NCBI RefSeq assembly: GCF_900155885.1
Contig: NZ_FTMB01000005.1
Location: forward strand, 186,001-250,000
Origin: Rhizobium sp. RU20A
GTDB taxonomy: Bacteria > Pseudomonadota > Alphaproteobacteria > Rhizobiales > Rhizobiaceae
Length of the DNA stretch: 64,000 nucleotides
Direction of reading: 5' to 3'
The notes under the pieces: model-generated
Seen by the model: only the letters and a program-made list of their open reading frames with translations
What the model was told of the DNA's origin: nothing
Database searches by the model: none
In this document: positions 24,548 through 33,767 of the stretch, piece after piece
How the letters are laid out: every line of letters begins with the position of its first letter
Position numbering within the stretch: position 1 is the first letter of the stretch
Program-made: the position numbers and the translations under genes

Positions 24548-27101
24548 AACCCGCAGCGTCGATCTCTCCAATTGCGATCGGGAGCCCATCCATATTCCGG
24601 GCAGCATCCAGCCGCACGGCTTCCTGCTTGCCTGTGACAACTACGGCCAGACGGTGCTGCGCCATTCGGCCAATGCGCAGGCGATGCTGGGCGTCGGCAG
24701 TGCTATCAACGGCCTCGCCTTGCAATCGATCATTGGCGACAGGGCGGCGCATGACGTGCGCAATGCGGTTGCGACCACCCGCAATCCAGAGCGGCCGGCA
24801 CTGCTCTTCGCGATAGCCGCGGGCGAGGCAGGTCGGCTGTTCGACATCGCCGTACACCGGCACCTCTCCACCGTGATCGTCGAATTCGAGCCGCACGATC
24901 CGAAGGTGCGCCAACCGCTCTCGCTTGCGCGCGAGATGATCGGTCGGATCAGCGGCGTCACGGATCTTGCCGTGATGATGCGCGATACGGCGCGGCTCAT
25001 CCACGGCGCGCTCGGCTATGACCGGGTCATGGTTTACCGGTTCGGCCATGACGGAGCGGGGCAGGTGATCGCCGAGAGCAAACGTTCCGATCTCGAGAGT
25101 TTCTACGGCCAGTATTTTCCGGCCACCGACATTCCCGCGCAGGCCCGCGCGCTCTACATGCGAAACACGATCCGGGTGATCTCGGATGCGCATTTCGAGC
25201 GTATTGCGATCTGCCCCGTCGTTGATGCCTCCGGTGAGCCGCTGGACCTGTCCTTCTCGCACCTGCGCAGCGTTTCGCCGATCCACTGCGAGTATCTGAA
25301 GAACATGGGGGTCTCGGCCTCCATGTCGATCTCGATCATCGTGGACGGGCAACTCTGGGGATTGATCGCCTGTCATCACTATTCGCCGCGCGTACTCTCC
25401 ATGGCAGAGCGGGTGGCGGCCGAGATGTTCGGCGCCTTCTTCTCGCTGCACCTGCATGCGCTGCAGGAGAAGACGAAGCTGGAGATGGCGAGCCGGGCAC
25501 GGCGGTCGCTGGATGCTTTCCTTTCGCTCGCCTCGCATCGTGGCGACATCGCGGATCTTCTTGCAGAAAACCTCCCGAAGTTTCGCGAACTGATGCCCTG
25601 CGACGGGATCGGCCTGTGGGTGGAGGGGATCTGGACGACATCGGGCAGCGCACCGCCCGCCTCGGCAGTGCCGGCGCTGGCGCGGTTTGCCAGCGGGGTT
25701 GCCGACGGCCGGATCTGGGCGACGCATGCGCTCTCCCAGAAGCTCCCCTCGGCGGAGGCCTATTGCCAGGAGGCGGCGGGCGTCCTCATCGTTCCTCTGT
25801 CGCAGATCCCGCGGGACTATCTGTTCTTTTTCCGACGCGAGGTGGTGGAGACGCTGGACTGGGCGGGCAACCCCGACAAGGTTTACGAGATCGGACCGCT
25901 TGGCGACCGCCTGACACCGCGCAGGAGCTTTGCAATCTGGAAGGAACTGGTGCGCCAGCAGGCCAAGCCCTGGACGGATGCCGACCGCGAGATCGCGGAT
26001 GCGGTGCGGGCCGCGCTGGTGGAGGTGGTGCTGCGCCACAACGAATTGCTTGCGGAAGAACGCGGCAAGGCGGATGTGCGCCAGCGCATGCTGAACGAGG
26101 AACTGAACCATCGCGTCAAGAACATCCTCGCCATCATCAAATCGCTGGTCGCGCATCCCGTGGCCGAGGGGCGTAGCCTCAGGGACTATGTCGGCTCCTT
26201 GAAGGGCCGTATCCAGGCGCTCGCCTTTGCCCATGACCAGGTGGTGCGCGGTGATGGCGGCGGCATGCTGGCCGATCTGCTGAATGCGGAGCTAACGCCC
26301 TATCGCAGCCAGCAGGCGACGATCTCGCTTTCCGGGCCACAGGTCTGGCTCGATGCACGGGCCTTTTCCGTCATGGCGCTTGTGCTGCACGAGCTTTCCA
26401 CCAATGCCGCCAAGTACGGTGCGCTTTCGGCCGAAGGCGGTCGCCTGGCCGTGCATTGGGAGGTGACGGAAGGGGAGGACTGCGTGATCGAGTGGCAGGA
26501 GCGCGGCGGCCCGGCGCCGGGGCGCATTACCCGGCAGGGCTTCGGCACCGTTCTCATCGATCGCAGCATCCCCTATGATCTCGGCGGACGCAGCGACGTC
26601 CGGTTCGCGCCGGAGGGTCTCGTCGCACGCTTCGTGCTGCCGAGCCGCCACGTGTCGCTGGTGGCGGACACGCCGGCTGCCGATCCCGAGGCCGTCGAGG
26701 TGCTGGTCGCCACGGACGAGAAATCCCGCCTGAAGGACATTGAGGTTCTGCTTGTCGAGGACCAGATGCTGATCGCACTCGACGTGGAAGCCATGCTTCT
26801 GGAATCCGGTATCGGTGACGTCACCACGGCGGCGTCGGCCGCGTCCGCCCTCAGCCGACTCGAACGGATCGCGCCCGACGTTGCGGTGCTCGACGTCAAT
26901 CTCGGCACCGGGACGTCACTTCCGGTGGCGGAGGAATTGTTCCGCCGCGGCGTGCCATTCGTGTTCGCGACTGGGTACGGCGAGACCGGTATCATTCCAC
27001 AGGGTTTCGGCCCGGTGCCGATCGTGCGCAAGCCCTATGATCGCGATGCGCTGCTGGCGGCACTGCTACAGGTGATGGCGCCGACCGACGCTGATGCGTG
27101 A
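24540..27101 (+). CDS. bphP: Bacteriophytochrome, HWE-type histidine kinase with C-terminal receiver
   Basis: Red/far-red photoreceptor kinase of 853 residues. Order seen: PAS (about 1-115) with the biliverdin-binding Cys12 in N-C-D-R-E-P-I-H-I-P; GAF (about 130-300) with Y-F-P-A-T-D-I-P and the P-I-H-C-E-Y-L-K-N-M-G-V segment; PHY (about 315-495); HWE/HisKA_2 kinase with phospho-acceptor His524 in E-L-N-H-R-V-K-N and the N-box H-E-L-S-T-N-A-A-K-Y-G-A; receiver domain (about 735-850) with Asp785 in V-L-D-V-N-L-G. It is cytoplasmic, with no membrane segment. The fused receiver makes it a hybrid kinase; no separate output regulator is adjacent, so the phosphate may pass to a general-stress type partner elsewhere. 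Confidence 0.95.
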   Translation: MHETRSVDLSNCDREPIHIPGSIQPHGFLLACDNYGQTVLRHSANAQAMLGVGSAINGLALQSIIGDRAAHDVRNAVATTRNPERPALLFAIAAGEAGRLFDIAVHRHLSTVIVEFEPHDPKVRQPLSLAREMIGRISGVTDLAVMMRDTARLIHGALGYDRVMVYRFGHDGAGQVIAESKRSDLESFYGQYFPATDIPAQARALYMRNTIRVISDAHFERIAICPVVDASGEPLDLSFSHLRSVSPIHCEYLKNMGVSASMSISIIVDGQLWGLIACHHYSPRVLSMAERVAAEMFGAFFSLHLHALQEKTKLEMASRARRSLDAFLSLASHRGDIADLLAENLPKFRELMPCDGIGLWVEGIWTTSGSAPPASAVPALARFASGVADGRIWATHALSQKLPSAEAYCQEAAGVLIVPLSQIPRDYLFFFRREVVETLDWAGNPDKVYEIGPLGDRLTPRRSFAIWKELVRQQAKPWTDADREIADAVRAALVEVVLRHNELLAEERGKADVRQRMLNEELNHRVKNILAIIKSLVAHPVAEGRSLRDYVGSLKGRIQALAFAHDQVVRGDGGGMLADLLNAELTPYRSQQATISLSGPQVWLDARAFSVMALVLHELSTNAAKYGALSAEGGRLAVHWEVTEGEDCVIEWQERGGPAPGRITRQGFGTVLIDRSIPYDLGGRSDVRFAPEGLVARFVLPSRHVSLVADTPAADPEAVEVLVATDEKSRLKDIEVLLVEDQMLIALDVEAMLLESGIGDVTTAASAASALSRLERIAPDVAVLDVNLGTGTSLPVAEELFRRGVPFVFATGYGETGIIPQGFGPVPIVRKPYDRDALLAALLQVMAPTDADA

Positions 27102-27330
27102 CGCTTTTCTTGGTGAAGGTGGGTGACGGGTGCAGTCAACGCTTTGACCATGGTCGCGCATTGCGCTATAGGGCGAACAACGGGTGAGAGCCCCGGCCGT
27201 CCGCAAGCGTGTGCAGCGCTGTGGTGAAGCTCTTCGATATGGTCTCCGGTTTCTCATGTTCAGCATGTCGCCGATGGCAACGCGGACTCCCCTCGCAAAA
27301 CCGACATGCGATGACAGGAGTACCGATCCG

Positions 27331-27780
27331 ATGTCCGCACCTTTTCGAAAACCGCTTCCATCCCTTGACGGCCTGAAAGATCAGGCCAAACGCCTGCGCG
27401 CTGCCATTGGCGCTGAGGGCCAGTCCATCAGCCATTCGCGTGCGCTGGAGCTTGTCGCCGCGCAGCATGGTTACCGTGACTGGAACACCATCCACGCGGC
27501 CGCCGGTAACCGGCCGGTCTTCGATCCCATGGTGTTGGGATCGCGGGTGGAGGGCCACTATCTCGGCCAGCCCTTCGTCGCCTCTGTGCTTGGCGTGCAG
27601 ATGTTGGGCCAAGACCCCGCGCGCTACCGGCTGACCCTGCATTTCGATAGCCCGGTCGATGTCGTAACGTTCGAAAGCTTCTCGGCTTTTCGCCAGCGCG
27701 TTCATTGCACGGTGGACGAGACAGGGCGCACATTCGAGAAAACCTCGAACGGCCGGCCGCAGGTGGAACTCAGCTGGTAA
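27331..27780 (+). CDS. Glyoxalase_8-type small protein
   Basis: A 149-residue protein of the group annotated as glyoxalase superfamily protein (Glyoxalase_8). Recognisable are the opening L-D-G-L-K-D-Q-A-K-R-L-R, the S-I-S-H-S-R-A-L-E-L-V-A and the conserved H-G-Y-R-D-W-N-T-I-H-A; the second half is a beta-rich domain ending V-E-L-S-W. Despite the name, no enzymatic activity is established and the glyoxalase metal ligands are not obvious. The ATG at 27331 has CAGGAG ahead. Convergent with the WD40 gene. Confidence 0.82.
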   Translation: MSAPFRKPLPSLDGLKDQAKRLRAAIGAEGQSISHSRALELVAAQHGYRDWNTIHAAAGNRPVFDPMVLGSRVEGHYLGQPFVASVLGVQMLGQDPARYRLTLHFDSPVDVVTFESFSAFRQRVHCTVDETGRTFEKTSNGRPQVELSW

Positions 27781-27824
27781 AACTGCCGGTCGCCGGGGAG
27801 CTCCGCTCTCCGGCCCACTCTCCC

Positions 27825-28814
27825 TCAGGCGGAGATATCGACCAGGCCGCAATCTCCGGCTTCCGAGCCGAAAACGAGGCGCTTGCCGTCGCGGCTCCAG
27901 CTCATGGCAGTGATGGCACCCTTTCCGGGGCGCCTCAGCAGCACTTCCTTGCTGTCGGCCATACGGGCCGCGAGGATCATGCCGTCCTGGTAGCCGATCG
28001 CGACGATCTCTTCGGCGGGGTGGCAAGCCACGCAGGTGACCATGATGTTGGCGCGGGTTCCAAGTTCCAGCGGCGCCTTGCCCATCGGTCCGTCCTTGCC
28101 CTGGAAGGGCCAGACGATGGCGGCTGGGGCACCTGAAGAGGCCAGCCATTTTCCCTTCACGGACCAGGACAGCGACTTCACCTTGGCCGGGTAGCCGGTC
28201 ATGCGCATGTGACGGTTATCGCCGCCCGGCTTGCCCTCGAGCTTCCAGCCATGCAGCGCGTTCTCCTGCATGGAGGTGACGACGAAGCGGTTGTCGGGTG
28301 AAAAGGTGATGCCGTTATGGGCACCCTTCCATTCGAGATCGACAGGCTGACCGGTGGTCGCGACCCAATGGAGGGACGCGCCATTGTAGCGGGCAAGCCC
28401 GATGCGCAGGCCTTTCGGCGCGAAATCGATGCCCTCGATGGTGCGCTCTTCGCTGAACTCCTTCACCGTGCCATCGGCGAGGCGCACATGGGCCGTCTTG
28501 CCATAGGCATAGGCGACGGCGCCCTGCGGGCCGGCGGCGACCTTGGCGATCCACTTGCGGGGAACGCAGGCAAGTTCCGTCAGGCTGCCATCGGCGGCCA
28601 GGCGCATGACGCGGCCATCCTCGCCGCCCGTCACCAGCGTCTCGCTCGGGATGTCCTTCACCGCCGTCAGCAGGCCGTCATGGGCGGCTTGCGTCTTCTG
28701 GCCGTGGTCGAGCCGGTGGATCTCTCCGCTGGCGGAGGCAAAGACGGGTGTCTCTCCCAGAAAGACGGCTGCGACGACATGGCCGTCGAGATCGAGCGGT
28801 GCAACGGTGGGCAT
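27825..28814 (-). CDS. WD40-repeat beta-propeller protein
   Basis: A 329-residue protein built of WD40-type repeats, visible as G-H-V-V-A-A-V-F, D-G-R-V-M-R-L, H-N-G-I-T-F-S-P-D-N and A-I-T-A-M-S-W-S-R-D-G-K-R-L. No signal peptide is present. It lies 105 bases downstream of the CobW GTPase on the same strand. Such WD40 genes beside zinc-type CobW GTPases recur in rhizobia, hinting at a role in metal allocation, perhaps as a scaffold; this is inference. No catalytic domain is seen. Confidence 0.85.
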   Translation of the reverse strand: MPTVAPLDLDGHVVAAVFLGETPVFASASGEIHRLDHGQKTQAAHDGLLTAVKDIPSETLVTGGEDGRVMRLAADGSLTELACVPRKWIAKVAAGPQGAVAYAYGKTAHVRLADGTVKEFSEERTIEGIDFAPKGLRIGLARYNGASLHWVATTGQPVDLEWKGAHNGITFSPDNRFVVTSMQENALHGWKLEGKPGGDNRHMRMTGYPAKVKSLSWSVKGKWLASSGAPAAIVWPFQGKDGPMGKAPLELGTRANIMVTCVACHPAEEIVAIGYQDGMILAARMADSKEVLLRRPGKGAITAMSWSRDGKRLVFGSEAGDCGLVDISA

Positions 28815-28919
28815 CAGGCAATTCCGGGATCTGCGGGTCGATCCCCGCGCATGCGGGGGCGGGGCGTTGATGGAGGACGACCGGCGCAGGAGGCCCGCGC
28901 CGGCCGTATCGATCGGCGG

Positions 28920-30041
28920 TCAGTTCGGCTTGACTTCGCAGGCCTTGAAGGTGCGTTCCAGCTTTTCGCGGTCGAGTTCGCGGCCGATGAAGACAAGGCG
29001 GCTTTCGCGCTTCTCGCCATCCTTCCACGGGCGCTGGTGATCGCCTTCGATGATCATGTGCACGCCCTGCACGACGTAGCGCTCGGCGTCGCCGGCAAAG
29101 GCGATGATGCCCTTGAGGCGCAGGATGTTCGGGCCGTCCGTCTGGGTGATCTTCTGGATCCAGGGGAAGAAGCGGTCCGGGTTCATCTCGCCGCCCCGCA
29201 GCGACACCGACTGCACCGTCACGTCATGGATGTCGGAGGGCGCATGGTCATGGTTATGATGGTCGTGATCGTGGCCATGGTGGTGATCATGACCGTGATC
29301 GTGATGATGGTGGTCATGGCCGTGGTGGTGATGGTCGTGGTCACAATCCGGGCCGCAAACATGGTCGTGATCGTGGTGATCATGGTCGAGGAAGTGCGGG
29401 TCGTTTTCCAGTGCGCGATCGAGGTTGAAGGCGCCCTGGTCGAGAACCTTGGTAAGATCGACGTTGGAGCGCTCGGTGCGGTGGATGCGGGCCGTCGGGT
29501 TGATGGCGCGGATGGTCGCTTCGACGCGGGCAAGTTCTTCCGGCGTGACGAGGTCGGTCTTGTTGAGCAGCACGACATCGGCAAAGGCGATCTGGTCTTC
29601 GGCCTCGCGGCTGTCCTTCAGGCGCAGCATCAGGTGCTTGGCATCGACGAGGGTGACGACGGCGTCGAGTTCGGTCTTGGCGCGCACGTCGTCGTCCATG
29701 AAGAAGGTCTGCGCGACCGGCACGGGGTCGGCAAGGCCGGTGGTTTCGACGATGATGGCATCGAAGCGGCCCGGACGGCGCATCAGGCCTTCCACGACCC
29801 GGATCAGGTCGCCGCGCACCGTACAGCAGATGCAGCCATTGTTCATCTCGTAGATTTCTTCATCCGACTCGACGATCAGGTCGTTGTCGATGCCGATCTC
29901 GCCAAACTCGTTGACGATGACCGCATATTTGCGGCCATGGTTTTCGGTCAGGATGCGGTTCAGCAGCGTGGTCTTGCCGGCGCCGAGATAGCCGGTGAGA
30001 ACGGTGACGGGAATGGGCTTTGCAGCCACGGCTTCGGTCAT
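28920..30041 (-). CDS. CobW/COG0523 GTPase (zinc metallochaperone type) with His-rich insert
   Basis: A 373-residue P-loop GTPase. The Walker A is G-Y-L-G-A-G-K-T-T; the metal-binding C-x-C-C is N-G-C-I-C-C-T; the guanine motif is N-K-T-D. Residues 216-272 form an insert with 28 His among 57 residues plus V-C-G-P-D-C, before the CobW C-terminal domain. COG0523 GTPases load zinc or cobalt into client proteins; a His-rich insert and absence of cobalamin genes nearby favour zinc. ATG 30041 is chosen over upstream in-frame codons that encode a basic, non-homologous tail. The WD40 gene follows. Confidence 0.9.
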   Translation of the reverse strand: MTEAVAAKPIPVTVLTGYLGAGKTTLLNRILTENHGRKYAVIVNEFGEIGIDNDLIVESDEEIYEMNNGCICCTVRGDLIRVVEGLMRRPGRFDAIIVETTGLADPVPVAQTFFMDDDVRAKTELDAVVTLVDAKHLMLRLKDSREAEDQIAFADVVLLNKTDLVTPEELARVEATIRAINPTARIHRTERSNVDLTKVLDQGAFNLDRALENDPHFLDHDHHDHDHVCGPDCDHDHHHHGHDHHHHDHGHDHHHGHDHDHHNHDHAPSDIHDVTVQSVSLRGGEMNPDRFFPWIQKITQTDGPNILRLKGIIAFAGDAERYVVQGVHMIIEGDHQRPWKDGEKRESRLVFIGRELDREKLERTFKACEVKPN

Positions 30042-30118
30042 GGGGGAACCTCGCGAAACAGATTGCCGGTCGCGGACGCGCCGACGGCTGCCTCCATATA
30101 TGCCTTCCGTCCTTGATA

Positions 30119-30940
30119 TCAAAGAGGCTTCGTCAGCGCCTCGACATCGAAAGCATGCACGTCTTCCAGAAGCTCGGTGATGCCCTTCAGCGCGTGGGCG
30201 AGGAGGGTTTCGCCGCGTTCGGCGGTGGCGGCGGCGGCATTGCCGGAGGCGCCTTGGGGGTTGAGGTCGCGCATGCGCCAGCCGAAAGCGTGCGGGCCGT
30301 AGGCGCGCAGGTGCTTGAATCGGCGAGCAAAGTCAGCCTGGTTCGAGGAGAAAGCCGCCAGCTTTTCGCGATGCACCCTGTCCGGGTGAAGCGCCAGCAT
30401 GACGGAGGTCTCGATGTCGCCGGCGTGGATATCGATCGCCTTGTCTTCAGGCGCGATCCATCCGTCGGGCTGGCCAAAGCGGGTCCAGCTTGTGGCCACC
30501 GCCAGCATGTCGAAGCGGATGCGGGCCTCGGTGGTGACGATGGTCATCAGGGGTGAATTGCCGCCATGGGCATTCAGCATCACGAATTTGCGCACGCCCT
30601 GGTCTGCAAGGTCGCCGGCGATGCCGAGCCAGCGGTCGATCGCATCCTGCCAGGTCAGCGTCAGGGTGCCGGCCACGTCCATATGCTCGACGGAGTAGCC
30701 GACGGGCTCGACCGGGAGAAAGGTGACGGGCAGATCTGCGGGCAGGGAGGCCGCGAGGCGCGTGACAATGCCCTGTGCGATCAGCGTGTCCGTCTCGAAG
30801 GGGAGATGGGGGCCGTGCTGCTCGTGGGCGCCGAGCGGCAGCACGACGATCCAGTCGCGGCGTGCCTCCGGCGGCAGGTCGGCCGCATTGTCATGCCAGA
30901 AACGGCGGGGTAGCGGATGTTGGCCGGTCGCTCCGTTCAC
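30119..30940 (-). CDS. Creatininase-family amidohydrolase
   Basis: A metal-dependent amidohydrolase of about 273 residues. The family metal and active-site motifs are [17 protein letters not shown] and H-A-G-D-I-E-T-S. Members hydrolyse creatinine, formamide groups (3-dehydro-scyllo-inosose pathway, riboflavin/F420 and mycofactocin routes), so the natural substrate is open. The GTG at 30940 has GAGG six bases ahead; an ATG at 30985 is possible but has no ribosome-binding site and would leave only 43 bases to the divergent MarR gene. Confidence 0.87.
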   Translation of the reverse strand: MNGATGQHPLPRRFWHDNAADLPPEARRDWIVVLPLGAHEQHGPHLPFETDTLIAQGIVTRLAASLPADLPVTFLPVEPVGYSVEHMDVAGTLTLTWQDAIDRWLGIAGDLADQGVRKFVMLNAHGGNSPLMTIVTTEARIRFDMLAVATSWTRFGQPDGWIAPEDKAIDIHAGDIETSVMLALHPDRVHREKLAAFSSNQADFARRFKHLRAYGPHAFGWRMRDLNPQGASGNAAAATAERGETLLAHALKGITELLEDVHAFDVEALTKPL

Positions 30941-31028
30941 CCTTCGCCTCGCTCCGTCTTGCGGCTGATAACATAACTGAGTCATATGGGATAAGGCACA
31001 GCGGTGCAAATCGTTTGGCGGAGGCAGC

Positions 31029-31541
31029 ATGGGCAAGAAAAACAAGGCCGAGAAGAAGGCCAAGGGCGAGAAGGACAAGAAGCGCAAGCTCGTGGACCTT
31101 GACGCCGGCACGCCCGATGTGTGCGCCATGATCGTGCAGGCGGCGCGCTCGATGCGCACCGTCCAGTCGCGCAATCTTCTCGACAGCGGCCTTTATGCCG
31201 GGCAGGACGGCGTGATGATGGCGCTGGCGGAGACGGACGGGCTGACGGCCGGCGTGCTGGCCGCAAAGCTGGGCGTCAAGGCGCCGACCATGACGCGCAC
31301 CATTGGCCGCATGGAAGCGCAAGGCTTTCTCGAACGCCGTGCCGATGAAGAGGATGCGCGCCTGACGAAGGTCTACCTCACGGAAACCGGCCGCGCCCTG
31401 TTGCAGCAGATTGCCGACGCCGCCAGCGCCTCGGAAAAGCTTGCCGTGGATGGCCTCAGCGAAAAGCAGGTGAAGACGCTGACCAAGCTTCTGCGCGTCG
31501 TCGATCGCAATCTTCAAGGACATGCCGCCGCGGCGGAGTGA
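31029..31541 (+). CDS. MarR-family transcriptional regulator with basic N-terminal tail
   Basis: A 170-residue winged-helix regulator. Residues 1-24 are an unusual lysine-rich tail with no structure predicted; the MarR core follows, with the recognition helix A-P-T-M-T-R-T-I-G-R-M and the wing R-R-A-D-E-E-D-A-R-L-T-K-V. The gene is divergent from the creatininase-like gene and so may control it. An imperfect inverted repeat around ACTGAGT (about 30975-30981) lies between them. The ATG at 31029 sits behind GGAGGCAGC. Confidence 0.9.
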   Translation: MGKKNKAEKKAKGEKDKKRKLVDLDAGTPDVCAMIVQAARSMRTVQSRNLLDSGLYAGQDGVMMALAETDGLTAGVLAAKLGVKAPTMTRTIGRMEAQGFLERRADEEDARLTKVYLTETGRALLQQIADAASASEKLAVDGLSEKQVKTLTKLLRVVDRNLQGHAAAAE

Positions 31542-31621
31542 CCTGGCCACGCTCAACTGCCCCTCAATCCCGTTTTGACCGCAGGCTTCAGTGCGCTTCC
31601 CCTGCGGAGGCGCCGAAGCCC

Positions 31622-31664
31622 TTGACAAAGCGCACATTGCCATTCTTTTTTAAAGTCTTTAAAA
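31622..31664 (+). promoter_or_regulatory. TTGACA box and perfect 17-bp palindrome before the LacI gene
   Basis: TTGACA lies at 31622-31627. Downstream, TTTTAAAGTCTTTAAAA (31648-31664) is symmetric around T31656 and covers the region where the -10 box should be, 36 bases before the start codon. The arrangement fits a repressor that blocks its own promoter. The palindrome is very A+T rich compared with its surroundings. Confidence 0.5.
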
Positions 31665-31700
31665 GAAATTAAATCAGAAGGCCTGGGGAGGCAGCACTGC

Positions 31701-32720
31701 ATGGCGCAAAAGGTGAAGCTCTCGACGATCGCCGATACGCTCGGCGTGTCGACGGCAACGGTGTCGCTCGCGCTTCGCGACAGTCCGCTGGTGGCGGCGG
31801 CGACGCGGGATCGCATCAAGGAGCAGGCCCGAGCCCTCGGCTACATCTACAACCGCCGCGCTGCCAGCCTGCGCACCTCGCGTTCCGGCATCATCGGCGT
31901 CGTCGTGCACGACATCATGAATCCCTTTTACGGGGAAATCCTGAAGGCCATCGAGACCGAGCTTGACCGGGATCGGCAGACTTTCATTCTCTCCAACCAT
32001 TACGACAGCGTCGACAAGCAGCGTGTCTTCATCGAGACACTGCTGCAGCTCGGCGGGGACGGCGTGATCATGTCGCCGGCGATCGGCACGCCGCCAGAGG
32101 ACATCCAACTGGCCGAGGCCAACGGCATGCCGGCGATTTTGATCGCCCGCTCCATCGACAGCGTGGACGTGCCGATCTTTCGCGGTGATGACTCCTATGG
32201 CATTTCGCTCGCCACGAACCATCTGATCGGGCTCGGTCATCGCTGCATCGCCATGGTCGGCGGCACCGACCAGACCTCGACAGGCCGCGACCGCTACCAG
32301 GGCTACGTGAACGCGCTTCGCAAGGCCAACATCGAGGTGGACCCGGAACTGCGCATTCCCGGCCCCCGCTCCAAGCAGGGTGGCTTCGAGGCGGCGGTGC
32401 ATCTGCTGTCGCTGCCACAAAAGCCGACCGCCGTGGTGTGCTGGAACGATCTCGTCGCCATCGGCATGATGAACGGCATCGCGCGCGCCGGGCTGGTGCC
32501 GGGTCAGGACGTTTCCGTCACCGGTTACGACGACCTTGAGGAGGCCTCGATCGCAACGCCGGCGCTGACGACCGTGTGGAACGGGCAGGCGGAGGTCGGC
32601 CGCAGCGCGGCGCGCGCGCTTCTCGACAAGCTGTCCGGCAGCCACGAGCCGGATGGCATTCATCTCATCAAGCCGGAAATGCGCATCCGCCAGTCCACCG
32701 GCCCGCTCCGGCCACGCTGA
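31701..32720 (+). CDS. LacI-family transcriptional regulator
   Basis: A 339-residue LacI repressor: helix-turn-helix at residues 5-24 (S-T-I-A-D-T-L-G-V-S-T-A-T-V-S-L-A-L), hinge helix with R-R-A-A-S-L-R-T, then the sugar-binding-like sensor domain starting S-G-I-I-G-V-V-V-H-D-I. GGGGAGG precedes the ATG at 31701. The 2-hydroxyacid dehydrogenase gene follows after 34 bases, so they form one unit. Together they suggest control of a hydroxyacid or keto-sugar route. Effector unknown. Confidence 0.93.
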   Translation: MAQKVKLSTIADTLGVSTATVSLALRDSPLVAAATRDRIKEQARALGYIYNRRAASLRTSRSGIIGVVVHDIMNPFYGEILKAIETELDRDRQTFILSNHYDSVDKQRVFIETLLQLGGDGVIMSPAIGTPPEDIQLAEANGMPAILIARSIDSVDVPIFRGDDSYGISLATNHLIGLGHRCIAMVGGTDQTSTGRDRYQGYVNALRKANIEVDPELRIPGPRSKQGGFEAAVHLLSLPQKPTAVVCWNDLVAIGMMNGIARAGLVPGQDVSVTGYDDLEEASIATPALTTVWNGQAEVGRSAARALLDKLSGSHEPDGIHLIKPEMRIRQSTGPLRPR

Positions 32721-32754
32721 GCCGCCCATTTTTCGCTTCCCCAAGGTTTCCGTC

Positions 32755-33726
32755 ATGTCTGCATCCACCGATCGTCCCGTCATCGTCGTCCCCGGCAAGA
32801 TCCATCCGCATGTGATTGCGCGGCTATCGGATCGCTTCGAGGTGGTGACCGGCATTGGCGAGCCGGCCGCGGTAACGGCGGATCTGGCCGAACGCGCCAT
32901 CGGCATCGCGCTGCAGGGCCGGCTTCAGCCGGAGCTTCTTGGCGCGCTTCCGAAGGTCGAGATCATCGGCAATTTCGGCGTCGGTTATGACGGCGTGGAT
33001 ACGTCGGATGCGGCCGCGCGCGGCGTTGTCGTCACCCACACGCCGGATGTTCTGAACGAGGAAGTGGCCGACACGACGATCGGCCTGCTGCTATCGACGC
33101 TGCGGGAATTCTCCTCCGCCGAGCGCTGGCTGCGCGCCGGTCGCTGGGCGGGCGAGGGCGCCTATCCGCTGACACCCCTGACGCTGCGGGGCCGCACAGT
33201 CGGTCTCTACGGGATCGGCCGGATCGGCCAGGCCATTGTGCGCCGGCTCGAAGGCTTCGGGGTGAGTATCGCCTATCACAGCCGCTCCGAGCGCAAGGCG
33301 CTGCCCTACCGCTGGTATGCGACGCTCCTCGATCTTGCCGCTGCCGTGGACACGCTGGTGGTGATCGTGCCCGGTACGGAGGAGACCCGCCGCACCGTGA
33401 ATGCCGACGTACTGAGGGCACTCGGCCCGACCGGTGTGCTGATCAATGTCGGACGCGGGACGACCGTTGACGAGCCGGCGCTGATCGAGGCATTGCGGGA
33501 CAGAACGATCGCTGCGGCGGGCCTTGATGTCTTCGAGGATGAACCGCACGTTCCGCAGGCCCTGATCGACCTGCCGAACGCGGTGCTGCTGCCGCATGTC
33601 GGCTCCGCCTCGGTCGCGACGCGCCAGGCCATGGCCGATCTCGTGGCCGACAATATTCTGAGCTGGTTCGACAAGGGCGAGGCCCTGACGCCGGTGCCGG
33701 AGACGCCGTTCACGCGAAAGACATAA
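32755..33726 (+). CDS. D-isomer-specific 2-hydroxyacid dehydrogenase (glyoxylate/hydroxypyruvate reductase-like)
   Basis: NAD(P)H-dependent reductase of 2-keto acids, 323 residues. Nucleotide motif G-L-Y-G-I-G-R-I-G-Q-A; catalytic Arg in N-V-G-R-G-T, Glu in V-F-E-D-E-P, and His in L-L-P-H-V-G-S. These are the standard Arg/Glu/His triad residues. Substrates in this branch include glyoxylate, hydroxypyruvate and 2-ketogluconate; sequence alone does not choose. The start ATG at 32755 follows AAGGTTTCC. Forms a unit with the LacI gene upstream; convergent with the amidotransferase gene. Confidence 0.92.
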   Translation: MSASTDRPVIVVPGKIHPHVIARLSDRFEVVTGIGEPAAVTADLAERAIGIALQGRLQPELLGALPKVEIIGNFGVGYDGVDTSDAAARGVVVTHTPDVLNEEVADTTIGLLLSTLREFSSAERWLRAGRWAGEGAYPLTPLTLRGRTVGLYGIGRIGQAIVRRLEGFGVSIAYHSRSERKALPYRWYATLLDLAAAVDTLVVIVPGTEETRRTVNADVLRALGPTGVLINVGRGTTVDEPALIEALRDRTIAAAGLDVFEDEPHVPQALIDLPNAVLLPHVGSASVATRQAMADLVADNILSWFDKGEALTPVPETPFTRKT

Positions 33727-33767
33727 GGCCGGCGGTTTTCTTCCGGCCTCACAAGTGTGGTTGTTCG

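Noticed and set aside
27793-27815. GCCGGGGAG/CTCTCCGGC hairpin between the Glyoxalase_8 and WD40 genes as a terminator
   Set aside because: Contains a mismatch or G-T pair and has no T run on either strand.
29226-29396. A tandem-repeat-like tract that could be read as a microsatellite or CRISPR-like array
   Set aside because: It is in frame within the CobW gene and encodes a His/Asp-rich insert typical of zinc-type members; there are no constant repeats with unique spacers.
33726-33749. AGGCCGG/CCGGCCT inverted pair between the convergent hydroxyacid dehydrogenase and amidotransferase genes as a terminator
   Set aside because: The stem is short with a 10-base loop and no T run on either strand; could stop transcription weakly but is not supported.
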